DNA of 64,000 nucleotides from Desulfotignum sp. Lineage in GTDB: Bacteria > Desulfobacterota > Desulfobacteria > Desulfobacterales > Desulfobacteraceae. The translations under genes were made by a program, and so were the position numbers. The notes under the pieces are model-generated. The model made no database searches. It saw only the letters and a list, made by a program, of their open reading frames with translations, and was not told the DNA's origin. This document shows positions 53,936 to 61,929 of this stretch, in pieces (positions within the stretch are counted from its first letter, which is position 1; each line of letters begins with the position of its first letter). The stretch is taken from positions 62,001-126,000 of the forward strand of contig JAABSO010000005.1 in assembly GCA_011390335.1 (NCBI GenBank). Direction: 5' to 3'.

Positions 53936-54042
53936 CACAGGACACCACCAGGGGCGGGGCCTGGGACAGAGTGCTGCTCAGAGCGATCGAAAACCTGGCA
54001 TGCTTCTGGCAAATATCCAGGCCCGGACATAAGCACTTGACT
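53936..54042. repeat. Dispersed inverted-repeat element, copy C (right half only)
   Basis: Only the right arm is present: CACAGGACACCACCAGGGGC (53936-53955), identical to copy A. The conserved GCGATCGAAAACCTGGCATGC segment follows in interrupted form, then GGCAAATATCC (54008-54018), and TTGACT begins 18 bp further on (54037). No left arm exists within 300 bp upstream. The copy lies between eamA and argG, both plus-strand, and its promoter-bearing end faces argG. Confidence 0.8.
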
Positions 54043-54066
54043 ATTGCGTGATTTTCCGTCTAAATA
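54037..54066 (+). promoter_or_regulatory. Promoter of argG
   Basis: TTGACT (54037-54042) is followed after 17-18 bp by CTAAAT/TAAATA (54060-54066). The -35 lies 18 bp beyond the GCAAATAT motif of repeat copy C, the same placement as at copies A and D. Confidence 0.55.
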
Positions 54067-54098
54067 GGCCCGTAAATTGATAACACCAAGGAGTTGAA

Positions 54099-55325
54099 AT
54101 GGCTAAACAAAAAGTGGTCCTGGCCTACTCAGGCGGACTGGATACCTCGGTCATCCTCAAATGGCTGCTGGAACAAGGATATGAAGTGTTTGCATATATG
54201 GCTGATATCGGCCAGAAAGAAGATTTTGCAGAAGCCAGAAAAAAAGCTTTGAAAATAGGTGCTTCTGACGTTTTCATTGAAGATATGCGCAAAGAATTTG
54301 TAACCGATTATATTTTTCCGGTGTTCAAGGCCAATACCCTGTATGAAGGCCGTTATCTTCTGGGAACCGCCATTGCACGGCCGTTGATTGCGAAAAAACA
54401 GATTGAAATCGCCCGGAACGTGGATGCAGCCTATGTTTCCCATGGTGCCACCGGCAAGGGAAATGACCAGGTGCGGTTTGAGTTGTCCTATTATGCCCTC
54501 AACCCGAAGATCAAAATCATCGCCCCCTGGAAAAACAAGGCGTTCCTGTCGGCATTCAAAGGCAGAAGCGATCTTCTGGCCTATGCAGACAAACACGGCA
54601 TCCCCACCAAACAGACCGCATCCAAGCCCTACAGCGAAGATGACAACCTGCTGCACATCTCCCATGAAGCCGGCATCCTGGAAGACCCGGCCCATGAATG
54701 TGAAGAAAGCATATACTCCCACACCGTGTCTCCTGAAAAAGCCCCGGATGTTCCCACCCGCATCAAAATCCGGTTCAAGGACGGGATACCGGTAGAGGTG
54801 GTCAACCTGGAAGACAACACCCGGAAAACCGATGCCCTGGAATTGTTTGAATATCTGAACCAGCTGGGAAGAGAAAACGGCATCGGCCGTCTGGACATGG
54901 TGGAAAACCGGTTTGTGGGCATCAAATCCCGGGGGGTATATGAAACCCCGGGGGGCACCATCCTCCACGAGGCACACAAGGACATTGAAGGGATCGCCAT
55001 GGACCGGGAGGTGATGCGGCTGCGGGATATGCTGGGGGCCAAATTTGCCGAACTGATTTACAACGGGTTCTGGTTCAGTCCGGAAATGGAATTTCTCATG
55101 GCAGCCATGGACAAGAGCCAGGAGGTCATTGACGGCGAGGTCACCCTCAAACTGTACAAGGGGGTTGCCTATCCTGTTGCCAGAACCAGTGCATCTTCTC
55201 TCTACGACCAGGATCTGTCCTCCATGGACATTGCCGGCGGGTACAACCAGGAAGACGCCGAAGGATTCATCCGCATCAACGCCATCCGCCTCATGGCCCA
55301 CAGAAACATCATCAGCAGAGGATAG
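54099..55325 (+). CDS. argG: Argininosuccinate synthase
   Basis: This 408-residue ATP-dependent ligase has the PP-loop [15 protein letters not shown] (about 8-22), [16 protein letters not shown] (about 115-130) and [14 protein letters not shown]. It joins citrulline and aspartate in arginine synthesis. AAGGAG precedes the ATG. It stands alone here, without argH or argJ nearby, and is driven by a promoter attached to repeat copy C. Confidence 0.97.
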   Translation: MAKQKVVLAYSGGLDTSVILKWLLEQGYEVFAYMADIGQKEDFAEARKKALKIGASDVFIEDMRKEFVTDYIFPVFKANTLYEGRYLLGTAIARPLIAKKQIEIARNVDAAYVSHGATGKGNDQVRFELSYYALNPKIKIIAPWKNKAFLSAFKGRSDLLAYADKHGIPTKQTASKPYSEDDNLLHISHEAGILEDPAHECEESIYSHTVSPEKAPDVPTRIKIRFKDGIPVEVVNLEDNTRKTDALELFEYLNQLGRENGIGRLDMVENRFVGIKSRGVYETPGGTILHEAHKDIEGIAMDREVMRLRDMLGAKFAELIYNGFWFSPEMEFLMAAMDKSQEVIDGEVTLKLYKGVAYPVARTSASSLYDQDLSSMDIAGGYNQEDAEGFIRINAIRLMAHRNIISRG

Positions 55326-55350
55326 ACAAGAAATTTTCACAAAAGCCTGG

Positions 55351-55833
55351 CTATCTGCCGGCAATGGGTGCAACAAACCGGTGTTCTGCATCCCAGGGAA
55401 ACAATATCCAGGTATCCTGGCCCACCTCTGTAACATAGGCATCCACCAGAGGCTTTCCTGCCGGTTTGGCATAGACCGTGGCAAAATATGCCTTTGGCAG
55501 CATCTCCCTGACCACCCGGGCCGTGGTACCGGTATCCACCAGGTCGTCTATGATCAGACATCCCCTGCCCGTGCCTGCCGCCTGTTTGAGAATGATGGCC
55601 TCCCCCTGGCGCTGCCAGTCATAACTGGCAACACAGACAGTATCGATGTGGTGGATGGACAACTCTCTGGCAATAATGGCTGCCGGCACCAGCCCGCCCC
55701 GGGTCACTGCCACAATTTTTTCCCAAAGGGTTCCGGTGTCGTGCAGGCGCCATGCCAGGGCTCTGGCATCACGGTGCAACTGGTCCCAGGAAACGGGATA
55801 ATTTCTTTTATACCGGTCATGGTCGTTTTCCAT
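55351..55833 (-). CDS. gpt: Xanthine-guanine phosphoribosyltransferase
   Basis: The 160-residue product is close to E. coli Gpt throughout: [53 protein letters not shown], the PRPP loop [16 protein letters not shown] and the C-terminal [19 protein letters not shown]. It salvages xanthine and guanine at the membrane face. The start is set at 55833 because AGGAG lies 8 bp upstream; longer frames extend into unconserved sequence. It converges on argG. Confidence 0.95.
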   Translation of the reverse strand: MENDHDRYKRNYPVSWDQLHRDARALAWRLHDTGTLWEKIVAVTRGGLVPAAIIARELSIHHIDTVCVASYDWQRQGEAIILKQAAGTGRGCLIIDDLVDTGTTARVVREMLPKAYFATVYAKPAGKPLVDAYVTEVGQDTWILFPWDAEHRFVAPIAGR

Positions 55834-56014
55834 TAAGATATCTCCTGATCTGTGTCTTCCTGATCCTGTTTTACGGATGCGGACTTTAATATTTAAATTT
55901 TTGTTGTATGCTATCCGATATAAAAGTGAAAGATGAAAATGCCTGCCAAATGTTTCTTGCAGACACAGGATGTCTGACCGACAGATGGCAGGCGGTGAAA
56001 TTACAGGAGGATGC

Positions 56015-58105
56015 ATGCCTGACCAGGTAACAAAACACGCCCCCGGAATAATTGTCCTTTTCCTCATATTGTGGCTCGCTGCTGCACTCCCTGCCCTGGG
56101 AACCACATCTCAGCCTGCCCGGGTTGCACCCGAAGATTTTCCTGTCTGTGATGCCATTACCCCCAATGTGGCCTTCTGGATAAAGATTTTTACCCAATAC
56201 GGCCGGTCCCAGGGAGTAATTCACGACTCCCGCCACCTGGACCGGATATATGGGGTCATAGACCTGAATCCGGACCGCACGGCTACGGCTGCCCGGAAAA
56301 ACAAACGCGTCAAAAAGGCTGCCTTTGAAAAATACAAAACCGTTTTACTGGCCCTGGCCGGGGGCAGGACGTCTGCGACAAAACTGGAAAAACATGTGGC
56401 CGGCCTGCTGGGCCCTGATGCCGGTCCGTCAGATTTCAGGCAGGCTGCTTTCCGCCTCCGGTGCCAGACCGGCATCAAAGAGCAGTTCAGGGCGGGTTTG
56501 ATCCGGTCCGGGGCGGTAATTGACGAATTCAAGCGGATATTTCTGTCCCACGGCCTGCCCGTGGACCTGGTGTACCTGCCCTGTGTGGAGTCATCCTTTG
56601 ATTTCAATGCCTATTCCAAATTCGGTGCTGCCGGCATCTGGCAGTTTACCCGGGGAACCGGAAAACAGTTCATGGAGATCGGGTATGTTGTGGACCAGCG
56701 CAGGGACCCCTATATCTCCACCGATGCTGCCGCCCGTCTGCTCAAAAGAAACCATGCCGAACTCAAGGACTGGGCACTGGCCATCACGGCTTACAACCAC
56801 GGTCTTGCCGGCATGAAACGGGCCAAAAGGGCCATGGACACATATGAAAACATATTCTTACGGTACCAGAGCCGCTCCTTCAAGTTTGCCTCCAGAAATT
56901 TTTACCCGGAATTTCTGGCTGCCCGGCATGTGGCCAGGAACTATCAGCAATATTTTGGAGAGCTGCATTTTACCAAACCCGTAAATTATACCCGGTTTAC
57001 AACCAAAGGATTTCTCAGTGCCCGGTCTTTCACCCGGGCACTGAACCTGGATATCCAGGAATTTCACACCCTGAATCCGTCCCTGCGCAGCCCGGTGTTC
57101 AAAGACCAGAAATATATCCCCGGGGAGTTTGAGATTCGTCTGCCCGCCCATATACCGCTCCATGATGCCAGGCAGACGGCCTTGCGCCTTTACCAGGAAA
57201 AACAGATGCCCAGCCGGTTCCATGTGGTGGCCAAAGGGGATACAGCCGGCGCCATTGCCCGGTCCCACCATGTTTCTCTCAATGACCTGATCCTGGAAAA
57301 CGGCCTTAACCGCCAGGCCGTGATATACATCGGACAGAACCTGCGCATACCGGTGAAAGTACAATCCCCTGACATGCCCGGCACCATCCTGGCAGACCAG
57401 GCTGACACGATAAAACCGTCTGCCCCTGACAGCCGGGAGACGAGCCCACGAACCATTGTCAAAAAAGTGGCCAAACCTGCCCGGGTAAGCCCCCCTGTAT
57501 CCCTGCCAAAAGTTGCAGCAACAAAACAACAACCGCAGGCCGGGACAGCAACAACACCTGAAATACCCAAAAAAAAATCCGGTGATGTGGCAGCCCTGCC
57601 GGCACCCGGGCCGGACAGAATAAACCCCCTGGTTGATTCCAGCAACCTGAAAATCCAAAAGATTGTGACCGGTGACAGCGATGGCCGGATTGGCATTATC
57701 CAGGTGGAGGCAGAAGAAACTTTGGGCCACTATGCAGACTGGCTCAAAATCCCCACCAGCCGGATCCGGACCCTGAACCGCCTGGTCTTTGGCAACCCCA
57801 TCGCCATCAACCAGACCATAAAAATCCCGTTGACTGCACTGGATCCGGACAGGTTTGAAGAACAGCGGTTTGAATTTCACCGGGAAATCGAAGAAGATTT
57901 TTTTGCCTCTTTTGTGGTATCAGAGGTGGAAACCTATGAAATCAAACCCGGAGATACCATATGGTCCCTGTGTCTCAGGCAGATGGAAATTCCGTTCTGG
58001 CTTTTGAAAAAATACAATCCCAAAACCGATTTCAATGCTCTGCACCCGGGACATACACTTAATTGCCCGCTGGTTGCAGCCAGGCAGGAAGACCTGGTTT
58101 TATGA
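56015..58105 (+). CDS. Membrane-bound lytic transglycosylase D-like protein with LysM domains
   Basis: The 696-residue product has a signal peptide (about 10-32), an SLT domain with catalytic Glu in [32 protein letters not shown], and [21 protein letters not shown]. Three LysM-type modules follow: [39 protein letters not shown] and [17 protein letters not shown] Pro/Lys-rich linker (about 470-540) joins modules one and two. It cleaves peptidoglycan. The start at 56015 follows AGGAGG; the frame extends upstream without support. Its stop abuts the pspF stop. Confidence 0.92.
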   Translation: MPDQVTKHAPGIIVLFLILWLAAALPALGTTSQPARVAPEDFPVCDAITPNVAFWIKIFTQYGRSQGVIHDSRHLDRIYGVIDLNPDRTATAARKNKRVKKAAFEKYKTVLLALAGGRTSATKLEKHVAGLLGPDAGPSDFRQAAFRLRCQTGIKEQFRAGLIRSGAVIDEFKRIFLSHGLPVDLVYLPCVESSFDFNAYSKFGAAGIWQFTRGTGKQFMEIGYVVDQRRDPYISTDAAARLLKRNHAELKDWALAITAYNHGLAGMKRAKRAMDTYENIFLRYQSRSFKFASRNFYPEFLAARHVARNYQQYFGELHFTKPVNYTRFTTKGFLSARSFTRALNLDIQEFHTLNPSLRSPVFKDQKYIPGEFEIRLPAHIPLHDARQTALRLYQEKQMPSRFHVVAKGDTAGAIARSHHVSLNDLILENGLNRQAVIYIGQNLRIPVKVQSPDMPGTILADQADTIKPSAPDSRETSPRTIVKKVAKPARVSPPVSLPKVAATKQQPQAGTATTPEIPKKKSGDVAALPAPGPDRINPLVDSSNLKIQKIVTGDSDGRIGIIQVEAEETLGHYADWLKIPTSRIRTLNRLVFGNPIAINQTIKIPLTALDPDRFEEQRFEFHREIEEDFFASFVVSEVETYEIKPGDTIWSLCLRQMEIPFWLLKKYNPKTDFNALHPGHTLNCPLVAARQEDLVL

Positions 58106-59227
58106 TCAGATTTCCAGGCGTTTTTTGATTCCCCGGAACTGGTCATAGGACAACCCCAGCAGGGCTGCCGCTTTTTTGTGGTGAAACCGGGTCCGGGCCA
58201 GTGCCTGTTTCATCCGCCGGGTTTCCAGGGCCTGGACAGCATCCTTTAAGGGCATTGTCAGCAGATCCGTGACCCATCTTTCCTTGATGTGCGTTTCCAA
58301 AGAGGCATCCTGTTCCGGTGTTTCAGGCATATTCCGGTCTGTTTGGGATTCCGGGAATACCGCTTTCTGCTGCCGGGCGCTATGGTCTTGGTTTTTCTCC
58401 CGGGTTTTTCTGGTGCCGGCATAGGGATTATCAAACGGGTCAAAAACAATTTCCTGTATGCGGTGAGTGGTACTCTTGTACACCGCCCGTTCGATCACAT
58501 TTTTCAACTCCCGGATATTGCCGGGCCAGGGATAGGCTGTCAGGGTTTTTCTGGCACGTGCGGTCAGTTCCGGCACTGTTTTCCACCCAAGTTCAAAGGC
58601 CATGCGGGAGGCAAAATGGTTGGCCAGCAGCAGGATATCCTCCCTGCGGTACCGCAGGGGCGGCACATAAATCACCTCAAAAGACAGGCGGTCCAGCAGA
58701 TCCTGCTTAAAGGTCCCTTGCCGGGCCATGGCTGTCAGGTCTGCATTGGTGGCGGCAACAATGCGCACATCCACCCGGACAGGCCGGGAAGATCCCACCC
58801 GTTCAAATGTGCCGTATTCCACGGCGCGCAGTATTTTTTCCTGGACCTCCATGGGAATGGTGCCGATCTCATCCAGAAACAATGTGCCATCTGCGGCCTG
58901 TTCAAACCGGCCGATGTGGCGGGTCCCGGCCCCGGTAAAGGCCCCTTTTTCATACCCGAACAGCTCAGACCCGATAAGGGTGGGGGTCAATGCGGAACAA
59001 TTAAGGGTCACCAGCGGTTTCTGCCACCGCTTGGATAAAAAGTGGATCCGGGCAGCAGCCAGCTCCTTGCCGGTTCCCCGTTCTCCTATAACCATCACAG
59101 ACCGCTCGATGGGCGCCACCTGGGAAATCTGCTCCTGGAAGGTAATAAATGCCTCAGACTGTCCCACAGCCCCATCCATGGATACATGGTGGTGCTCCAT
59201 GGATTTGTCGGAACCTGAATATTCCAT
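58106..59227 (-). CDS. pspF: Phage-shock regulator PspF (sigma-54 enhancer-binding protein)
   Basis: This 373-residue AAA+ activator lacks a receiver domain, as PspF does. It shows Walker A GERGTGKE (about 48-55), the sigma-54 loop GAFTGA in YEKGAFTGAG, Walker B TLFLDEIGT, sensor regions and a C-terminal Fis-type HTH (HHKKAAALLGLSYDQFRGIKKRL). It is transcribed divergently from pspABC, with a sigma-54 promoter between, exactly as in known psp loci. It is about 50 residues longer than E. coli PspF, because of a polar linker before the HTH (about 275-325). PspA is expected to inhibit it. Confidence 0.93.
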   Translation of the reverse strand: MEYSGSDKSMEHHHVSMDGAVGQSEAFITFQEQISQVAPIERSVMVIGERGTGKELAAARIHFLSKRWQKPLVTLNCSALTPTLIGSELFGYEKGAFTGAGTRHIGRFEQAADGTLFLDEIGTIPMEVQEKILRAVEYGTFERVGSSRPVRVDVRIVAATNADLTAMARQGTFKQDLLDRLSFEVIYVPPLRYRREDILLLANHFASRMAFELGWKTVPELTARARKTLTAYPWPGNIRELKNVIERAVYKSTTHRIQEIVFDPFDNPYAGTRKTREKNQDHSARQQKAVFPESQTDRNMPETPEQDASLETHIKERWVTDLLTMPLKDAVQALETRRMKQALARTRFHHKKAAALLGLSYDQFRGIKKRLEI

Positions 59228-59386
59228 GTGGTTGCTACACCCCTCAAAAAAATATGGTTAAATATACATTAAATGGTTATTTTATTCATTTTCTGGCGTA
59301 AATTACCATGAACCAGACATTGTGTCAATCCTGGAAAATACCTGTAACATCTTGAAACAAAACACCATCCGATCTTTATTTTGCAA

Positions 59387-59402
59387 TGGCACAGTTCATG
59401 CT
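59387..59402 (+). promoter_or_regulatory. Sigma-54 promoter of pspABC
   Basis: TGGCACAGTTCATGCT matches the -24/-12 consensus, with GG and GC correctly 12 bp apart (GG at 59388-59389, GC at 59400-59401). Transcription would start near 59413, about 60 nt before pspA. The adjacent pspF gene encodes the required activator. The AT-rich DNA between 59240 and 59300 is where its upstream sites should lie. Confidence 0.88.
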
Positions 59403-59474
59403 ATTTACCTGGTTTACCTGGGGTCAGAAAATATTTCTGATTCCAACACCCCACACCAAATAAGGAGAAGATTC

Positions 59475-60158
59475 ATGGGTATTTTTACACGCTTCAGAGA
59501 CATTGTCTCTGCCAATATGAACGCCATGCTGGACCGGGCAGAAGACCCGGAAAAGCTCATCAAGCTGATGATCCGGGAAATGGAAGACACCCTGGTGGAA
59601 CTCAAGTCCTCCTGCGCCGGCACCATTGCCAACCAGAAAAAAGTGGCCCGCCTTCTGGAAGACACCCGGGAAAAAGAAACCTTCTGGGACAACAAAGCCG
59701 GTCTGGCCGTATCCAGGGGCCGAGACGACCTGGCCCGGCAGGCTTTGCTGGAAAAAAGACGGTTTGCCCAAAGATGTGAGGCAGTGGAACAGGAGCTGGA
59801 TGAACTGGGTGCCATTGTGGAACAATACAAAGATGATATCCAGGAACTGGAAAACAAGCTCAAGTCCGCAAGAGATAAACAGCGCATGCTGGTCCAGCGG
59901 CATATCCGGGCCCAGCGCAAAAAAAAGGCCCACCAGGAAATCCGTCGCGTGGATTCTGCAGAAGTCGTGCAGAAGTTTGAGGAAATGGAATCCCATATCG
60001 AACGGATGGAGGCGGAAGCCGATCTGGTAAATTATGGCAAAAAAACCAATCTGGAAGAGGCATTTGAAGAACTCAGCGCAGATGATGACATTGAACGCCA
60101 GCTGCGGGATTTAAAATCCTCCCAAACAGCGCAAAAAGATGATACTAATACGCTGTAA
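59475..60158 (+). CDS. pspA: Phage-shock protein PspA (ESCRT-III-like membrane stabiliser)
   Basis: The 227-residue product begins MGIFTRFRDIVSANMNAMLDRAEDPEKLI, the amphipathic helix and conserved opening of PspA/IM30, followed by long coiled-coil helices to about residue 210. It both inhibits PspF and polymerises on damaged inner membrane. The start at 59475 follows AAGGAG. A longer frame upstream covers the sigma-54 promoter and is not real. It is the first gene of pspABC. Confidence 0.96.
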   Translation: MGIFTRFRDIVSANMNAMLDRAEDPEKLIKLMIREMEDTLVELKSSCAGTIANQKKVARLLEDTREKETFWDNKAGLAVSRGRDDLARQALLEKRRFAQRCEAVEQELDELGAIVEQYKDDIQELENKLKSARDKQRMLVQRHIRAQRKKKAHQEIRRVDSAEVVQKFEEMESHIERMEAEADLVNYGKKTNLEEAFEELSADDDIERQLRDLKSSQTAQKDDTNTL

Positions 60159-60185
60159 ATTATCCACATCACAGGGAGGCAGTTT

Positions 60186-60431
60186 ATGATGCATGGTGCG
60201 ACAATCATCGGAATCGCCATGGGGGGATTCATCCTGTTTCTGGCCACTGTCGGACTCATTGTCATTGGTATCATCCGGGCCGCCAAAACCGGCGGCATCA
60301 GCAAAAAAGACCGCAGGGCACACGATGAGGAAACCCGGATGATCCAGGATCTTTACCATGGGTTGTCAAAAATGGAAGCGCGGGTGGAAGCTCTGGAAAC
60401 CATCTTGATAGAACGTCAGAAAAAGGATTGA
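60186..60431 (+). CDS. pspB: Phage-shock protein PspB-like
   Basis: This 81-residue protein has one N-terminal membrane helix (about 5-31) and a cytoplasmic coiled coil (LYHGLSKMEARVEALETILIE), the PspB arrangement. With PspC it senses membrane stress and relieves PspA inhibition of PspF. GGGAGG precedes the ATG by 6 bp. It sits between pspA and pspC with short gaps. Confidence 0.85.
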   Translation: MMHGATIIGIAMGGFILFLATVGLIVIGIIRAAKTGGISKKDRRAHDEETRMIQDLYHGLSKMEARVEALETILIERQKKD

Positions 60432-60438
60432 TAAAAAT

Positions 60439-60876
60439 ATGAGACACCATTACAAACGCAGACAGAACTCCGGGTATGCCCGGTGCAGAAACCAGTACAC
60501 CAGGTTCAGGGACCGTCTGGATGACATTGCCGGAGACCACCGCATTTACCGGTCCAGAAGGGGCATCCTCATGGGGGTGTGCAGGGGTCTGGCTGAACAT
60601 TTTAATTTAAGCGTGTTCTGGGTGCGGATGATCACCCTGCTGCTCTTTTTATTCACCGGGTTCTGGCCGGTGGGGGTGCTGTATATTGCGGCCGGACTGA
60701 TTTTAAAACCTGCACCAGTGGTGCCGTTCCAGGATGAAAGGGACCAGGAGTTCTACCAGTCCTATACCACCTCCAGGGAATCCGCCCTCCAGCGCATCAA
60801 ACGCAAATTTGAAAATATTGACCAGCGGATACAGCGCATGGAACATACGGTCACTTCCCGGGATTTTGACCTGTAG
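60439..60876 (+). CDS. pspC: Phage-shock protein PspC
   Basis: This 145-residue protein has a basic N-terminal tail of about 38 residues, then the PspC domain: RIYRSRRGILMGVCRGLAEHFNLSVFWVRM and a membrane helix TLLLFLFTGFWPVGVLYIAAGLIL. A C-terminal coiled coil follows. It is the membrane partner of PspB. The gap to pspB is 7 bp. It is the last psp gene; no terminator was found before the convergent LysE gene. Confidence 0.93.
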   Translation: MRHHYKRRQNSGYARCRNQYTRFRDRLDDIAGDHRIYRSRRGILMGVCRGLAEHFNLSVFWVRMITLLLFLFTGFWPVGVLYIAAGLILKPAPVVPFQDERDQEFYQSYTTSRESALQRIKRKFENIDQRIQRMEHTVTSRDFDL

Positions 60877-60906
60877 AAGACAAGGTTTTCATAGATCTTG
60901 ACAATG

Positions 60907-61524
60907 CTATATAAAGCCCAGCAGGGTCAGCCCGTCTTTTACCAGGACCAGGGCCAGAACACACAGGGCCAGGCCCAATCCGCGCATGGTATACACATAG
61001 GCCCGGCCTTTTATAACTGCCCTGGACCGGCCCACCAAAAGGGCCAGGCCCACTTTGGATCCCACCAGCAGCAGGTAAAAGCTGGCAATAAACGCCGCAG
61101 CTGCCGCCACATGCACAGCCATGGCCCGGTGGACCACCGGGGCCCCCACCGATATCCAGAACAGATACGGGTGGGGGCTCAATACATTCACCAGAACGCC
61201 CTTTGCCAGGGCGTTGCTTGTTGAAACATCCGCATTGATAACCAGCGCCCTGGTCTGCAGGCCCTTGAACCCCATGCGGAACACCACCCCGCCCCCCACA
61301 AGGGAAATTGCGCCCAGCACCGCCGAAAAATCCGACATGGTGGACAAAATGCCCACCGACACCAGGATAATGGGCAGGTCACTGATAAGGGGGGCAAGGG
61401 CCACCCGTATGCCCGCACCAACACTCTGCCGTAAAGTTTCAGACACCACAAGGGTCAGCAGCGGTCCGGGTGCCAGCCCGGCTGACAGTCCCAGCACCAG
61501 CCCCATGAACAGAAAATGTACCAT
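60907..61524 (-). CDS. LysE/RhtB-family amino-acid exporter
   Basis: This 205-residue protein has six predicted membrane helices and the family opening LVLGLSAGLAPGPLLTLVVSETLRQSVGAGIRVALAPLISD split across residues 8-48, including the conserved GP. Such proteins export amino acids or derivatives; the substrate is unknown. It is transcribed away from repeat copy D by a promoter whose -35 is attached to that repeat. Confidence 0.9.
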   Translation of the reverse strand: MVHFLFMGLVLGLSAGLAPGPLLTLVVSETLRQSVGAGIRVALAPLISDLPIILVSVGILSTMSDFSAVLGAISLVGGGVVFRMGFKGLQTRALVINADVSTSNALAKGVLVNVLSPHPYLFWISVGAPVVHRAMAVHVAAAAAFIASFYLLLVGSKVGLALLVGRSRAVIKGRAYVYTMRGLGLALCVLALVLVKDGLTLLGFI

Positions 61525-61575
61525 CAGCCAGATAAATCCTTCTTGAACATCTCCACCAGAATCAAATAAAGGGGT

Positions 61576-61604
61576 TTTATACCGTGTGTGCTATGCTTAG
61601 GCAA
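61576..61604 (-). promoter_or_regulatory. Promoter of the LysE-family gene
   Basis: TTGCCT (61599-61604) and TATAAA (61576-61581) are 17 bp apart on the minus strand, giving a leader of about 45 nt. The -35 lies 17 bp outside the left end motif of repeat copy D. Confidence 0.6.
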
Positions 61605-61905
61605 GGCATTATAACAAATCTGAATATTTGTTATAGTAGCGTGGGCTTCTATGGGAAGCCCCTGGTGGTGTCCTGTGAGCGGACCGTCAGAGCCGTAGGG
61701 GCCAGCAGACATGTCGGGATGACAGAACCGGATACAGGTGATCAAATCCTTAACTGAAAAAAATTACGGGCACCAGCCCCGAAAGGTCTCGGGCCGGACA
61801 CAGGACACCGCCAGGGGCGGGGCTTGTGAAAGCCTGCTGCACCGAATGATCAACAACCTGGCACGCCTGTGGCAAATATCGGGTTCAGCCAGGAAAAGCT
61901 TGACA
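61599..61905. repeat. Dispersed inverted-repeat element, copy D (complete, between divergent genes)
   Basis: Left arm GCCCCTGGTGGTGTCCTGTG (61658-61677) pairs with CACAGGACACCGCCAGGGGC (61799-61818), with one T-G wobble. Outer motifs GAATATTTG (61622-61630) and GCAAATATC (61872-61880) mirror each other. TTGCCT (minus, 61599-61604) and TTGACA (plus, 61900-61905) lie 17-18 bp beyond. The internal GCCC-N-GGGC hairpin is also kept. The copy separates lysE (minus) from the radical SAM gene (plus). The rest of 61525-61929 holds no believable reading frame. Confidence 0.85.
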
Positions 61906-61929
61906 CACCCCCTTTAATATACTTAGAGT

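Noticed and set aside
52734..53948. 404-codon minus-strand frame opposite maoC/eamA
   Set aside because: It is antisense to two well-supported genes, and its His/Gln/Lys-rich composition is typical of a shadow frame.
53936..54042. Integron attC site or IS end as explanation of the repeat
   Set aside because: No RYYYAAC/GTTRRRY core sites, no integrase or transposase in the window, and the outward promoter layout does not fit a gene cassette.
54129..55484. 451-codon minus-strand frame opposite argG
   Set aside because: It is the complement of argG, with no motif and a composition typical of antisense frames.
55834..56106. 91-residue N-terminal extension of gpt
   Set aside because: The extension overlaps the start of the divergent transglycosylase gene and is not Gpt-like; the ATG at 55833 has a good ribosome site and gives the normal length.
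59322..59474. Longer PspA starting at 59322
   Set aside because: The extra 51 residues cover the sigma-54 promoter; PspA proteins begin at the MGIFTRF helix, which has its own AAGGAG.
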